Shown here: piece by piece, positions 1-6,517 of the stretch | Layout of the letters: each line of letters starts with the position of its first letter | Position numbering within the stretch: the first letter of the stretch is position 1 | DNA from: DATBFX01 sp036558305 | Lineage (GTDB): Bacteria; Chloroflexota; Chloroflexia; Thermomicrobiales; UBA6265 | Direction: 5' to 3' | DNA: 8,120 bases | Assembly (NCBI GenBank): GCA_036558305.1 | Contig: DATBFX010000226.1 | Coordinates: 1-8,120 of the forward strand | Made by a program: the position numbers and the translations under genes | Notes under the pieces: generated by a model | Databases searched by the model: none | The model's input: the letters and a program-made list of their open reading frames with translations, nothing else | Told to the model about the DNA's origin: nothing

Positions 1-445
1 GAGTTTGCGTCAGTGCCGGCCACCCGCATTCGTCCGAACAGATGATGAGCACTGTCTTCGTCGACATTGCTCGTTTGCTCCGATTCCCATCGGTTGTCGC
101 CAGGCCGCGGGAGCAGCAACAGGGTCGGTCAACCGGTGACCAAGGCACCGTTCACTGGGCGAGGAGCATTGCAGTTCCTGACAGCGTCCTCACATGAGGT
201 CGCGCTATCGTACGCGGCCATTCCCGAGATGTCAATCACCTCTTGGACGAAAAGGACAGAACAACCCTTTTTTATCTTGAGAATGATGGATCGGCCAAGT
301 TCTAGGAGTCGCTCGGATGTTGTTGATGCTACCCCTGTGCCGCCCATCACGATCGCTAGCCACCGCGGACGGTCGGGAGCGGACGCTGCGTAGGGCAACG
401 CAGGTGCTTGCTCCGGCAACGCCGAACATGATGCCGCACTTCTGA
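1..445. other. Region without a supportable intact gene
   Basis: No reading frame here has a convincing start, ribosome binding site and coding-like codon use. Part of it (about 180-330) is visibly less GC-rich than the rest of the window, with short A and T runs. On the minus strand one frame is open from about 450 to the left edge apart from a single TGA at 129-131. On the plus strand a different frame is open from about 290 with one TGA at 443-445. Neither resembles a family I can name with confidence. The most likely reading is decayed coding sequence or an intergenic spacer; a pseudogene continuing past the left edge cannot be excluded. Confidence 0.5.
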
Positions 446-577
446 GGAGCGGTTTGGATACCGTCTCCCGCCGAGCACCTGCGGACGATCTTCTTCGACA
501 CCGTCCGCGGCCGGTCGCCGCGGTACGCGGATTGGCTGACGCAGGTGCGCGCTCGGGTGGCGACCGCCGCGGATTAG
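302..577 (+). pseudogene. Possible remnant: C-terminal tail of a decayed gene, perhaps a class IV aminotransferase
   Basis: In one plus-strand frame the last 32 codons (479-574, stop TAG at 575-577) read like a natural protein end, beginning LRTIFFDTVRGRSPRYADWL and continuing with a short basic/alanine tail. The same frame is open upstream to about 302 except for an in-frame TGA at 443-445, and no start codon with a ribosome binding site precedes it. The pattern of aliphatic/aromatic residues, then RGR, then a tryptophan near the C-terminus is reminiscent of the C-terminal ends of fold-type IV (branched-chain type) aminotransferases, but the lysine and cofactor-binding parts of such an enzyme are not visible. 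What is seen is only the frame and its protein-like composition; the family guess is weak. It could also be a chance open frame. Confidence 0.25.
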
Positions 578-762
578 GAACCGCCGGGACAGGTTGGTCG
601 TCGGGTAAACCGACTCGTGCCAGGCTCGCTCCACCGACCCGCGGAAACGAGTTCTGATCGAAGCCGCCAACGTGAAAGACTCGTCGCCACCGACGCCGGA
701 GGGCTGCGCGGCGTTGGCCGGAAGTCCGGGCCGCGGTCTGATGGGAGGGCGTTGTCCACAAC

Positions 763-1472
763 TCAGGGTGCCCCGTTGGCGGCGAAGAACGGTATCCGCG
801 CCTGCCACGAGTCTCCATCCGATTCAACGACGAGTTGATAGCACCCAGTCGCTGGGAAGATCACGGGGAAGTGAACACCCCGCCAGACCCCATCCAAGAT
901 GGGGTCTGGCGGGGTGTTCCGGATCATCGACCGCCCGGTCGGAAATGACTCCTCGATTGATTTGGAACCAGAGGGGGTTGCCCCCATCGCGCGATCTGCC
1001 CTGGAGGGTGACCGTGCCCCGATCGGACTCGGGATCGATAACCCAAAGCGCTTTCATCGGCCATCCTTAGCCGGGGATCTTCGACGCCCTGTTCAAAACC
1101 AAGAGCTGCTCGGACCCGTCGGTGTGGGTTGCGTTGGCTGCGACGGGCGTCGCGGCAGTCCTCGTGCCCCGACCCACCAACCACACGGGGCGTTTGCCGA
1201 GTCCGAAGGCGGCCAAGAAGCCCACGGCACCGGGAATCTCGAAAGCGACGGATGCAGGACATGAGGCCAGCAGGGAACGGCGGATACCGGGGTCGCGGCG
1301 CCGAGGTCCAGGCCGGTCGGTGTCGGTCCGTACGGGTGCGGCCGAGTGTCGTCTCTGGTGGGAACTAAGCGCCTACGGCGATCGGCATACGTACGAAACC
1401 GATCACGACGGAGAGAGAAGACGGTCGTCGCCTGGCGCGACCTCTTGACGGTCGGGAGCGGATGCCGCGCAT
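763..1472 (-). pseudogene. Decayed secreted-protein-like gene, fragments in several frames
   Basis: Minus-strand pieces that read like one protein can be followed in order. First comes a basic then hydrophobic segment (RRRPSSLSVVIGFVRMPIAV, about 1375-1440), like a signal peptide. In another frame comes a short GLDLGAATPVSAVP stretch. Then a longer frame begins CPASVAFEIPG and includes FGLGKRPVWLVG (about 1185-1260). It runs to an in-frame TAA at 1067-1069 and continues in the same frame as GWPMKALWVIDPESDRGTV and GGNPLWFQINRGV. Near 873-919 the sensible frame changes and ends with VWRGVHFPVIFPATGCYQLV and WQARIPFFAANGAP before TGA at 763-765. Third codon positions are mostly G/C in these pieces. 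The layout (signal peptide, cysteine after it, beta-rich domain ending in GCYQL and a last strand) resembles secreted or lipoprotein beta-sandwich proteins of Gram-positive-like bacteria. I cannot name the family. At least two frame changes plus one stop argue for a true pseudogene over one sequencing error. The 5' end is approximate. Confidence 0.55.
873..919. repeat. Perfect inverted repeat, 22-bp arms, 3-nt loop
   Basis: Positions 873-894 and 898-919 are exact reverse complements with the loop CAA at 895-897. The arms are GC-rich (they contain CACCCCGCC and its complement), so the stem would be very stable in RNA or in cruciform DNA. No T run follows on either strand, so it is not a standard intrinsic terminator. 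It lies inside the decayed minus-strand gene, where the plausible reading frame changes, so it may be a mutational palindrome rather than a functional site. Confidence 0.95.
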
Positions 1473-1606
1473 TTGGGGGGCTGTCCCGCGTTTGGCCAGG
1501 AGGTTTGAGGAGGCGCCGAATCGAGCGCGCTCACTGCATGCCGGCTCATCGTCCGTCACGTTCCCTTCGCCGTCGCCCACGGATGGCTGAAAAACCCGAG
1601 TCCGAT

Positions 1607-1652
1607 CGTCATGCATTTTCATGACGCGAACTCACCGTCGCGTGACTAGGAT
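1607..1652 (+). promoter_or_regulatory. Candidate upstream regulatory region of the kelch-like gene
   Basis: A 7-bp inverted repeat, CGTCATG (1607-1613) and CATGACG (1620-1626) around a 6-nt AT-rich centre, lies about 80 bp upstream of the start codon at 1701. A possible -10 box, TAGGAT, is at 1647-1652, but no good -35 box is found at 16-18 bp from it. The inverted repeat could be a regulator's binding site. This is suggestive only. Confidence 0.25.
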
Positions 1653-1700
1653 GCGGCTGCCAATTCGACGACGACGAACGTTTCGCAAGGAGAGACGAAG

Positions 1701-3455
1701 ATGGCAGGAATCTGGAAGGCGCTCGTTCACCAGCCGCCGTTCAACGCCAGCACGATGCTGCTGCTGACGGACGGCACCATCATGTGCCAGGAATCGGGCG
1801 GCGTGCGCTGGTGGAGACTCAGACCGGACACAACCGGAAACTACGTCAATGGGACGTGGAGCGAGCTCGCACCGATGCACCACACGCGACTCTATTACGC
1901 ATCGGCCGTACTGGCGGACGGCCGCGTCCTCGTGGCCGGCGGCGAGTACAGCGATGCCGGTTCCGAGACGAACACTGCGGAAATGTATAACCCCATCACC
2001 AACACTTGGACCGTGATCCCGGGCCCGCCCGGCTGGGCGCAAATCGGCGACGCGGCCTGCTGCGTCCTGCCGGACGGTCGCTTCTTGCTGGGATCGATCG
2101 GCGACGTGCGAACGGCGTTGTATGACCCGACGACCGGTATCTGGTCCGCGGGACCCAACAAGCATGACCGAAGCTCCGAAGAGAGTTGGTCGCTGTTGCC
2201 GGACCACTCGGTGCTGGCCGCCGAGTGCACCGCCCATCCGAAGGCCGAGAAATACGTGCCATCGGCGGGCGCATGGGTCAGCGCCGGGACGACGCCCGTC
2301 GATCTGGTGGAGGCGTCATCGATCGAGATCGGGCCGTCCTTCCTGCTGCCGGACGGGCGTGCCTTCTTCATCGGTGCGACCAATCACACGGCGCTTTACA
2401 CGATGTCGGCCACGCCGACCTTACCGGGTACGTGGGCGATCGGACCGTCGTTCCCGGTCGGCCCGTCCGGCCAACCGATGGGGGCGAAGGACGCGCCGGG
2501 CTGCCTGATGCCCAACGGGAACGTCCTCTGCGTTGCCGGGCCGGTGGATGGGGTCAGCGGTCACTACCTCGGGCCCACGTCGTTCTTCGAATTCGACGGA
2601 GTTGCACTGCATAAGGTGAGCGATCCGCCGAACGCGGCGGGCGTCCCCTTCGTCGGTCGCATGATGCTCACGCCGGCGGGTCAGGTCCTCTTCGCCGCCG
2701 GAACCCCCGCCATGTATGCCTACTTCCCAAGTGGCGGCCCCCATCCCTCCTGGCGCCCGCACATCACCGGTGCGCCGGGAACGGTCACGTGGCTGGGCAC
2801 CCATACCCTCAGCGGCACGCAACTCAACGGTCTTTCGCAGGCGGTCGGATACGGCGACGACGCTGCCTCCGCCACGAACTATCCGATCGTTCGGCTTGAG
2901 AATCTGGCGACCGGCAAGGTCACCTACTGTCGAACGCACAATCACAGCACGATGGGCGTCGCGACCGGGTCGGTCGTCCACACGACGCAGTTCACCGTTC
3001 CGTTCGGGGCGGCCCTGGGCGCTTCCGAATTGGTCGTGATCGCGAACGGTATCGCCTCGGCTCCCGTCACCGTTACCGTCAAGCCGTTCATTTTCCACTT
3101 CCCGGTCACCCGCGAGGTCCTCACCTCGATCTTGGCGGACGTCGCCGAAACTCCGCAGTGGGTCCTGACCGACGAGGGCGCGTCGTCGCTGGATCCCGGC
3201 ACGAAAGGCAAACAGGCCGCCGAGATCGCACGCGAGGTGCAATACGCGCACCGCCAGATCGCCGAGGCCCTCGGCGCGCTGGAAGCGCTCGGCGGAAAGG
3301 TCGTCGCGGCGAAGCGAAAGGCCGCGGAGGCGATCTTGCCCGCCGTCGATCCGGAACTGTCCGACGGCGAGGACGATGACGGCAAGGCCGTTGTCGCGGG
3401 TTACGTCGTCGAGGCGAAGGCCAAGGCGAAGTCGACGGCCAACGCCAGAGCGTGA
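1701..3455 (+). CDS. Kelch-repeat / glyoxal-oxidase-like beta-propeller protein
   Basis: The 584-residue product begins at an ATG preceded by AAGGAG (1687-1692) at good spacing. Residues 15-360 contain repeated kelch-type blades: strands with DGR/NG turns followed by VLVAGG-like strands (LADGRVLVAGGE at 72-82, LPDGRFLLGS at 123-132, LPDGRAFFIG at 216-225, MPNGNVLCVAG at 270-280, TPAGQVLFAAG at 324-334), with W/Y pairs between them. Residues 365-460 look like the Ig-like E-set domain that follows the propeller in galactose-oxidase/glyoxal-oxidase-like proteins (LNGLSQAVGYGDD, TNYPIVRL, RTHNHSTMGVATG, ELVVIANGIAS). The last 80 residues form a helical, then acidic (SDGEDDD), then lysine/alanine-rich tail. 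No signal peptide or membrane segment is visible, although many relatives are secreted. I cannot assign the copper ligands or the Tyr-Cys cofactor from the sequence alone, so enzymatic oxidation is unproven; it may be a binding propeller. It stands as a single-gene unit with its own terminator. Confidence 0.85.
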   Translation: MAGIWKALVHQPPFNASTMLLLTDGTIMCQESGGVRWWRLRPDTTGNYVNGTWSELAPMHHTRLYYASAVLADGRVLVAGGEYSDAGSETNTAEMYNPITNTWTVIPGPPGWAQIGDAACCVLPDGRFLLGSIGDVRTALYDPTTGIWSAGPNKHDRSSEESWSLLPDHSVLAAECTAHPKAEKYVPSAGAWVSAGTTPVDLVEASSIEIGPSFLLPDGRAFFIGATNHTALYTMSATPTLPGTWAIGPSFPVGPSGQPMGAKDAPGCLMPNGNVLCVAGPVDGVSGHYLGPTSFFEFDGVALHKVSDPPNAAGVPFVGRMMLTPAGQVLFAAGTPAMYAYFPSGGPHPSWRPHITGAPGTVTWLGTHTLSGTQLNGLSQAVGYGDDAASATNYPIVRLENLATGKVTYCRTHNHSTMGVATGSVVHTTQFTVPFGAALGASELVVIANGIASAPVTVTVKPFIFHFPVTREVLTSILADVAETPQWVLTDEGASSLDPGTKGKQAAEIAREVQYAHRQIAEALGALEALGGKVVAAKRKAAEAILPAVDPELSDGEDDDGKAVVAGYVVEAKAKAKSTANARA

Positions 3456-3477
3456 TTCTCGATTCGGGGTCGGAACG

Positions 3478-3508
3478 AAGGGGATGCCACCTCGGCGTCC
3501 CCTTTTTT
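3478..3508 (+). terminator. Intrinsic terminator after the kelch-like gene
   Basis: An 11-bp stem (3478-3488 with 3494-3504, one U-G wobble) with a 5-nt loop is followed directly by a run of six T (3503-3508). It lies 22 bp after the kelch-like stop codon and separates that gene from the downstream thiol/sulfur block. Confidence 0.9.
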
Positions 3509-3535
3509 GTGCGTGACACTTCATCCCCCATCAGC

Positions 3536-3579
3536 TTGCCTTTGGACCTCCGCGGGTGGATAATTGAGTTCGTACTCAA
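3536..3579 (+). promoter_or_regulatory. Sigma70-like promoter with overlapping candidate operator
   Basis: TTGCCT (3536-3541) and GATAAT (3559-3564) are separated by 17 bp, a good match to a housekeeping promoter. An inverted repeat TTGAGT-TCGT-ACTCAA (3564-3579) begins at the last base of the -10 box and covers the expected transcription start, where a bound repressor would block initiation. The regulator is unknown; it is not encoded in the window. Given the genes downstream, a thiol- or peroxide-sensing repressor is a reasonable guess. The predicted leader is short, about 35 nt, and ends in the ribosome binding site of the DUF4395 gene. Confidence 0.6.
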
Positions 3580-3606
3580 GAACTCCACTTTGAGGTGAGG
3601 GCTGGC

Positions 3607-4083
3607 ATGGTGGCGCAATCGATCGAACCCCGGGAGCTGGGACCGTTGGTCGACGTGAACGGTCTCAAGACCAACCAAGCCCTGATCGTCGGCCTCGTCG
3701 CCCTGGCATTCGTCCTCGGGGTCGATGCCGGCGGAGCCTGGTTGGTGGTGCTGGTCGCCGCGTCGTTGGCAATCGGCGCGGCGGTGCCCGGTTACGGGCC
3801 GTTCCAATTGTTCTACCGGCGCGTCGTGCGCCGGGCGGGTGTTGTCAAGCCCCGGCCGCGACCGGACGATCCGGCACCGCATCGGTTCGCCCAGGCGCTC
3901 GGAGGGACATTCCTGGTCGTCGGTGCGGTCGCGCTTTTCGCGGGCGCCGCGACGGTGGGCTGGGCGTTGGCGTGGCTGGTGGTGGCGTTGGCGCTCGTCA
4001 ACCTGCTGTTCGGATTCTGCGCCGGATGCTTCGTCTTCTACCACCTCCGCCGCCTGATGCGGCACGGAGCCGTCGCCTCATGA
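3607..4083 (+). CDS. DUF4395 family membrane protein
   Basis: The product has 158 residues. The ATG at 3607 is preferred over a GTG at 3595 because GAGGTGAGG (3592-3600) is a ribosome binding site placed correctly for the ATG and would overlap the GTG. Hydrophobic segments lie at about 25-40, 43-60, 98-115 and 117-136, giving a four-helix membrane protein. The N-terminal VDVNGLKTNQA and the C-terminal FGFCAGC (Cys138 and Cys141) followed by F-x-F-Y fit DUF4395. A basic loop (about 70-93) separates the two helix pairs. The family has no established biochemical role but is known to be fused or adjacent to thioredoxin- or rhodanese-like proteins, and the CxxC-type pair suggests a redox-active membrane dithiol. 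Its stop overlaps the start of the thioredoxin-like gene (ATGA), so the two are probably translationally coupled and may exchange electrons. Family call is firm, function is inference. Confidence 0.85.
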   Translation: MVAQSIEPRELGPLVDVNGLKTNQALIVGLVALAFVLGVDAGGAWLVVLVAASLAIGAAVPGYGPFQLFYRRVVRRAGVVKPRPRPDDPAPHRFAQALGGTFLVVGAVALFAGAATVGWALAWLVVALALVNLLFGFCAGCFVFYHLRRLMRHGAVAS

Positions 4084-4478
4084 CCGACCGGCTCGTCCTG
4101 GCGTTGGCGATCGTCGCCGGCATCGCGCTTCTCGGATTCCTGGCACGACGATTGAGGGCACGCCGACTCGCGGCGGTCATGAGCGAGGAGACGGTCGTCG
4201 CCTCGGCGGCGGGTATCCCGCGGGTGATCGCCTTCTCGGGACCGGGCTGTGCCGCCTGCCGGACGCAGCGGCGCATCCTCGACGCCGTCGTCGCCGACTG
4301 GAACGGGACGGTCGAGGTCGCGTATGTTGACGCGGTCGCCGAGCGCGAGATGGCGCATCGCTTCGGCGTGATGGTGGTACCGACGACGGTCGTCGCGGCG
4401 CCGGACGGGCGGATCGTCGGCATCAACGGCGGGTTGGTCGACGCCGACCGCCTCCGCGCCCAACTGGCGGCGGGCTGA
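4080..4478 (+). CDS. Membrane-anchored thioredoxin-like protein (CAAC)
   Basis: The product has 132 residues and starts at the ATG overlapping the upstream stop (4080-4083); GGAG at 4066-4069 can serve as ribosome binding site. Residues 5-21 form one hydrophobic helix followed by a strongly basic stretch (RRLRARR), which by the positive-inside rule would leave the rest in the cytoplasm, with the N-terminus outside. The thioredoxin fold follows: a strand with VIAFSGPGCAACR carrying the active-site Cys57 and Cys60, a helix, a strand (VEVAYVDA), a helix, and VVPTTVV with the expected cis-proline Pro101. The domain is a little shorter than classical thioredoxin. The CAAC motif differs from the usual CGPC, so the redox potential may differ. 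It likely reduces or oxidises a partner thiol at the inner face of the membrane, with the DUF4395 protein and the OsmC protein as the obvious candidates. The localisation and partners are inferred. Confidence 0.88.
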   Translation: MTDRLVLALAIVAGIALLGFLARRLRARRLAAVMSEETVVASAAGIPRVIAFSGPGCAACRTQRRILDAVVADWNGTVEVAYVDAVAEREMAHRFGVMVVPTTVVAAPDGRIVGINGGLVDADRLRAQLAAG

Positions 4479-4486
4479 CGGAGTGG

Positions 4487-4514
4487 CGAGCTTCGAGCTA
4501 CGAGCTTCGAGCCG
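4487..4514. repeat. Four tandem heptamers (CGAGCTT/CGAGCTA type)
   Basis: Between the thioredoxin-like gene and the OsmC gene lie the units CGAGCTT, CGAGCTA, CGAGCTT and CGAGCCG back to back. A GC-rich hairpin, GCGGCG (4517-4522) with CGCCGC (4530-4535), follows without a T tract, so it is not a clear terminator. The gap is 80 bp long, much longer than the other junctions in this block. It could hold an internal promoter or RNA processing site, but no promoter boxes are evident. Confidence 0.75.
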
Positions 4515-4558
4515 GGGCGGCGCGCTCTTCGCCGCTGGCCACTGGTAAGGAGATCGCT

Positions 4559-5134
4559 GTGACCGTGACACCGACGCTGCGGGAGCGGCAGGCGCCGCTG
4601 AAGGCGCGGTACGAATCCGATCCCGATTCGGCGAAGTTGACGATCACCGTGCGCAGTACGACGGAGGGGACCGAGCCGACCAGGGTCCGCATCGGGTCCG
4701 ACGCGGCCGGGGGTGTGGAGTGGGAGGTCGGGGCGCATCCGTACGCCGGCGGGGTGGGCGATCTCGCCTGCTCGGGGGATGTGCTGCTGGCGTCGCTCGC
4801 TGCCTGCCAGGAGATCACGCTGCGGATGGTCGCGGCGGCGATGGGGATCACCCTCCACGAGGTCGAAGTGACGGTCCACGGCGACATGGATTTCCGGGGC
4901 ACGATGGGGATCGATCCCGAGACGCCGGTCGGGTTCCAGCGCATCCGGACCGAGATCCGAGTCGTGGCCGATGCGCCGGAGGACCGGTTGCAGCGGTTGG
5001 CGCAGCGCGCCGAACGGTACTGCGTCGTCGCCTCGACGCTGCGGCAGTCCCCGGTGATGGAGTTGTCGTTTTCCGTCGACGGGCAGACGGGACCCAAAGG
5101 GTACCCCCGGTCAGGCGGACAGAACGAGAATTGA
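4559..5134 (+). CDS. OsmC family protein
   Basis: The product has 191 residues and starts at GTG, six bases after a strong AAGGAG (4547-4552). The OsmC fold is recognised by the helix with SLAACQEITLRMVA (Cys83) and the later helix with AERYCVVASTLR (Cys155), the two reactive-cysteine positions of OsmC/Ohr proteins, with the beta strands EVEVTVHGDMDF and IRTEIRVVAD in between. A third cysteine is at 71. OsmC and Ohr proteins reduce organic hydroperoxides with thiol donors; many relatives have unknown or other thiol-linked roles. The N-terminal 50 residues and a polar glycine-rich C-terminal tail extend beyond the minimal OsmC domain. Gene order (after a thioredoxin-like protein, 8 bp before MetY) supports a link to thiol redox or sulfur transfer. 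Which of peroxidase or sulfur carrier it is cannot be told from the sequence. Confidence 0.88.
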   Translation: MTVTPTLRERQAPLKARYESDPDSAKLTITVRSTTEGTEPTRVRIGSDAAGGVEWEVGAHPYAGGVGDLACSGDVLLASLAACQEITLRMVAAAMGITLHEVEVTVHGDMDFRGTMGIDPETPVGFQRIRTEIRVVADAPEDRLQRLAQRAERYCVVASTLRQSPVMELSFSVDGQTGPKGYPRSGGQNEN

Positions 5135-5142
5135 GGGCATCG

Positions 5143-6516
5143 ATGAGCGGACAGAATGGGCACGTGCCGGGCGTGAATGGGGGGTACGTCGAGACGGAGA
5201 CGGAGGAGGACCACGTCTTCGGGTTCGCGACGCTGGCGGTCCATGCCGGGCAGCGGCCCGATCCGGTGACCGGGGCGCGGGCGATGCCGATCTACCAGAC
5301 GACCTCCTACGTGTTCGAGGACACCGACCACGCCGCCGAGCTGTTCGCCCTCCAAACCTTCGGCAACATCTACACGCGGATCATGAACCCGACGACCGCG
5401 GCCTTCGAGGAGCGGGTTGCCGCGCTGGAACGGGGGATCGGCGCCCTTGCCGTCTCCTCGGGGATGGCGGCGCAGTTCATCGCGATCGCGACGCTGCTGG
5501 GACCGGGCGACCAGATCGTCTCGTCCGGCGCCCTCTACGGCGGCACGTATACGCAGTTCGACATTACGCTGCGGCGGTGGGGGGTCGACGTTGTCTTCGT
5601 CGATCCTTCCGACCCGGAGAATTTCCGGCGGGCGATCACCCCCCAGACGCGGGCGCTCTACGGCGAAACGATCGGCAACCCGCGGATCGACGTGCTCGAC
5701 ATCGAGGCGGTGGCGGCGATCGCGCACGAGGCGGGGGTGCCGCTGATCGTCGACAACACGTTCGCGTCGCCCTACCTCTGCCGGCCGCTCGAGTGGGGCG
5801 CCGACATCGTCGTCCACTCGGCGACCAAGTTCATTGGCGGGCACGGCACCTCGATCGGCGGGATCATCGTCGAGTCTGGCCGTTTCCCCTGGGACAACGG
5901 CAAGTATCCGGGGATGACGGAGCCGTCGCCGGGGTACCACGGCATCCGCTTCCGCGAGACGTTCGGCGAGTACGGTTACCTGATGAAGGCGCGGGTCGAA
6001 AACCTGCGCGATCTCGGTCCGGCCCTCAGCCCGTTCAACTCCTTCCTCTTTTTGCAAGGGCTGGAGACGCTCCACGTCCGGATGGAGCGCCACGTCCGCA
6101 ACACCGAGCAGGTCGCCGCGTTCCTGGCCGAGCATCCCCAGGTGGGTTGGGTCTCCTATCCCGGTCTGCCGGATAGCCCGTATCGGCCGCTGGCGGAGAA
6201 GTACCTGCCGAAGGGGACGGGTGCGGTCTTGACCTTCGGCGTCAAGGGCGGGCGGGAAACGGGTGCCCGCTTCATCGAGGAGTTGCGCCTGATCTCCCAC
6301 CTCGCCAACATCGGCGATGCCAAGACGCTGGTGATCCACCCCGCCAGCACGACCCACCAGCAACTCTCCGACGAGCAGTTGGTCTCCGCCGGCGTCGGTC
6401 CCGACCTGATCCGGCTCTCGGTCGGCTTAGAAGAGGTCGACGACATCTGCTGGGACCTGAACCGGGCGCTGAAGCGGGCGGCGGGTGCGACGGCGGCAAC
6501 CGCGGTGGGGGCGTGA
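5143..6516 (+). CDS. metY: O-acetylhomoserine sulfhydrylase (aminocarboxypropyltransferase), MetY-type
   Basis: The product has 457 residues. It is a PLP enzyme of the Cys/Met metabolism family that makes homocysteine from O-acetylhomoserine and sulfide in the cytoplasm. The start at 5143 is chosen because GAGGG (5133-5137) overlaps the OsmC stop and because the frame upstream of it belongs to the OsmC gene in another phase. Visible landmarks are the start of the fold FATLAVHAGQ (28-37), YQTTSYVF (51-58), Y78-R79 in IYTRIMNPT that contact the phosphate of the neighbouring subunit's PLP, SSGMAAQ (105-111), the PLP-stacking aspartate region IVDNTFASPY (202-211), and the internal-aldimine lysine K229 in HSATKFIGGHG. 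The insert PSPGYHG and the 450+ residue length match MetY rather than the shorter MetB/MetC enzymes. The first 24 residues are a polar, non-conserved extension. Its place between OsmC and a CoA-binding gene makes an operon very likely. Cysteine synthase side activity is possible. Confidence 0.95.
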   Translation: MSGQNGHVPGVNGGYVETETEEDHVFGFATLAVHAGQRPDPVTGARAMPIYQTTSYVFEDTDHAAELFALQTFGNIYTRIMNPTTAAFEERVAALERGIGALAVSSGMAAQFIAIATLLGPGDQIVSSGALYGGTYTQFDITLRRWGVDVVFVDPSDPENFRRAITPQTRALYGETIGNPRIDVLDIEAVAAIAHEAGVPLIVDNTFASPYLCRPLEWGADIVVHSATKFIGGHGTSIGGIIVESGRFPWDNGKYPGMTEPSPGYHGIRFRETFGEYGYLMKARVENLRDLGPALSPFNSFLFLQGLETLHVRMERHVRNTEQVAAFLAEHPQVGWVSYPGLPDSPYRPLAEKYLPKGTGAVLTFGVKGGRETGARFIEELRLISHLANIGDAKTLVIHPASTTHQQLSDEQLVSAGVGPDLIRLSVGLEEVDDICWDLNRALKRAAGATAATAVGA

Positions 6517-6517
6517 G

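Noticed and set aside
129..827. A 232-codon minus-strand frame in the left region
   Set aside because: It crosses the better-supported pieces of decayed genes in other frames and is mostly arginine/proline-rich. Its last 70 residues look more protein-like, but start signal and family are lacking, and one open frame of this size is not unlikely at this GC content.
873..919. Reading the 22-bp palindrome as an intrinsic terminator
   Set aside because: There is no T run on either strand after the stem.
2421..3524. A 367-codon open frame on the minus strand opposite the kelch-like gene
   Set aside because: It shadows the kelch/E-set coding frame, has no recognisable motif and runs through the intrinsic terminator of the plus-strand gene.
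4720..5142. An N-terminal extension of MetY by 141 codons
   Set aside because: The frame is open by chance over the OsmC gene; the extra residues are glycine/arginine-rich noise, and the ATG at 5143 has a ribosome binding site and gives the normal family length.
4498..6363. A very long open frame on the minus strand opposite metY and OsmC
   Set aside because: Its product is arginine/aspartate/proline-rich without recognisable domains, a typical mirror of a high-GC gene, and the opposite strand encodes clear MetY and OsmC motifs with ribosome binding sites.
6485..6517. An earlier start for the CoA-binding protein
   Set aside because: It would add an arginine-rich stretch overlapping metY; the ATG at 6518 has a better-placed ribosome binding site.
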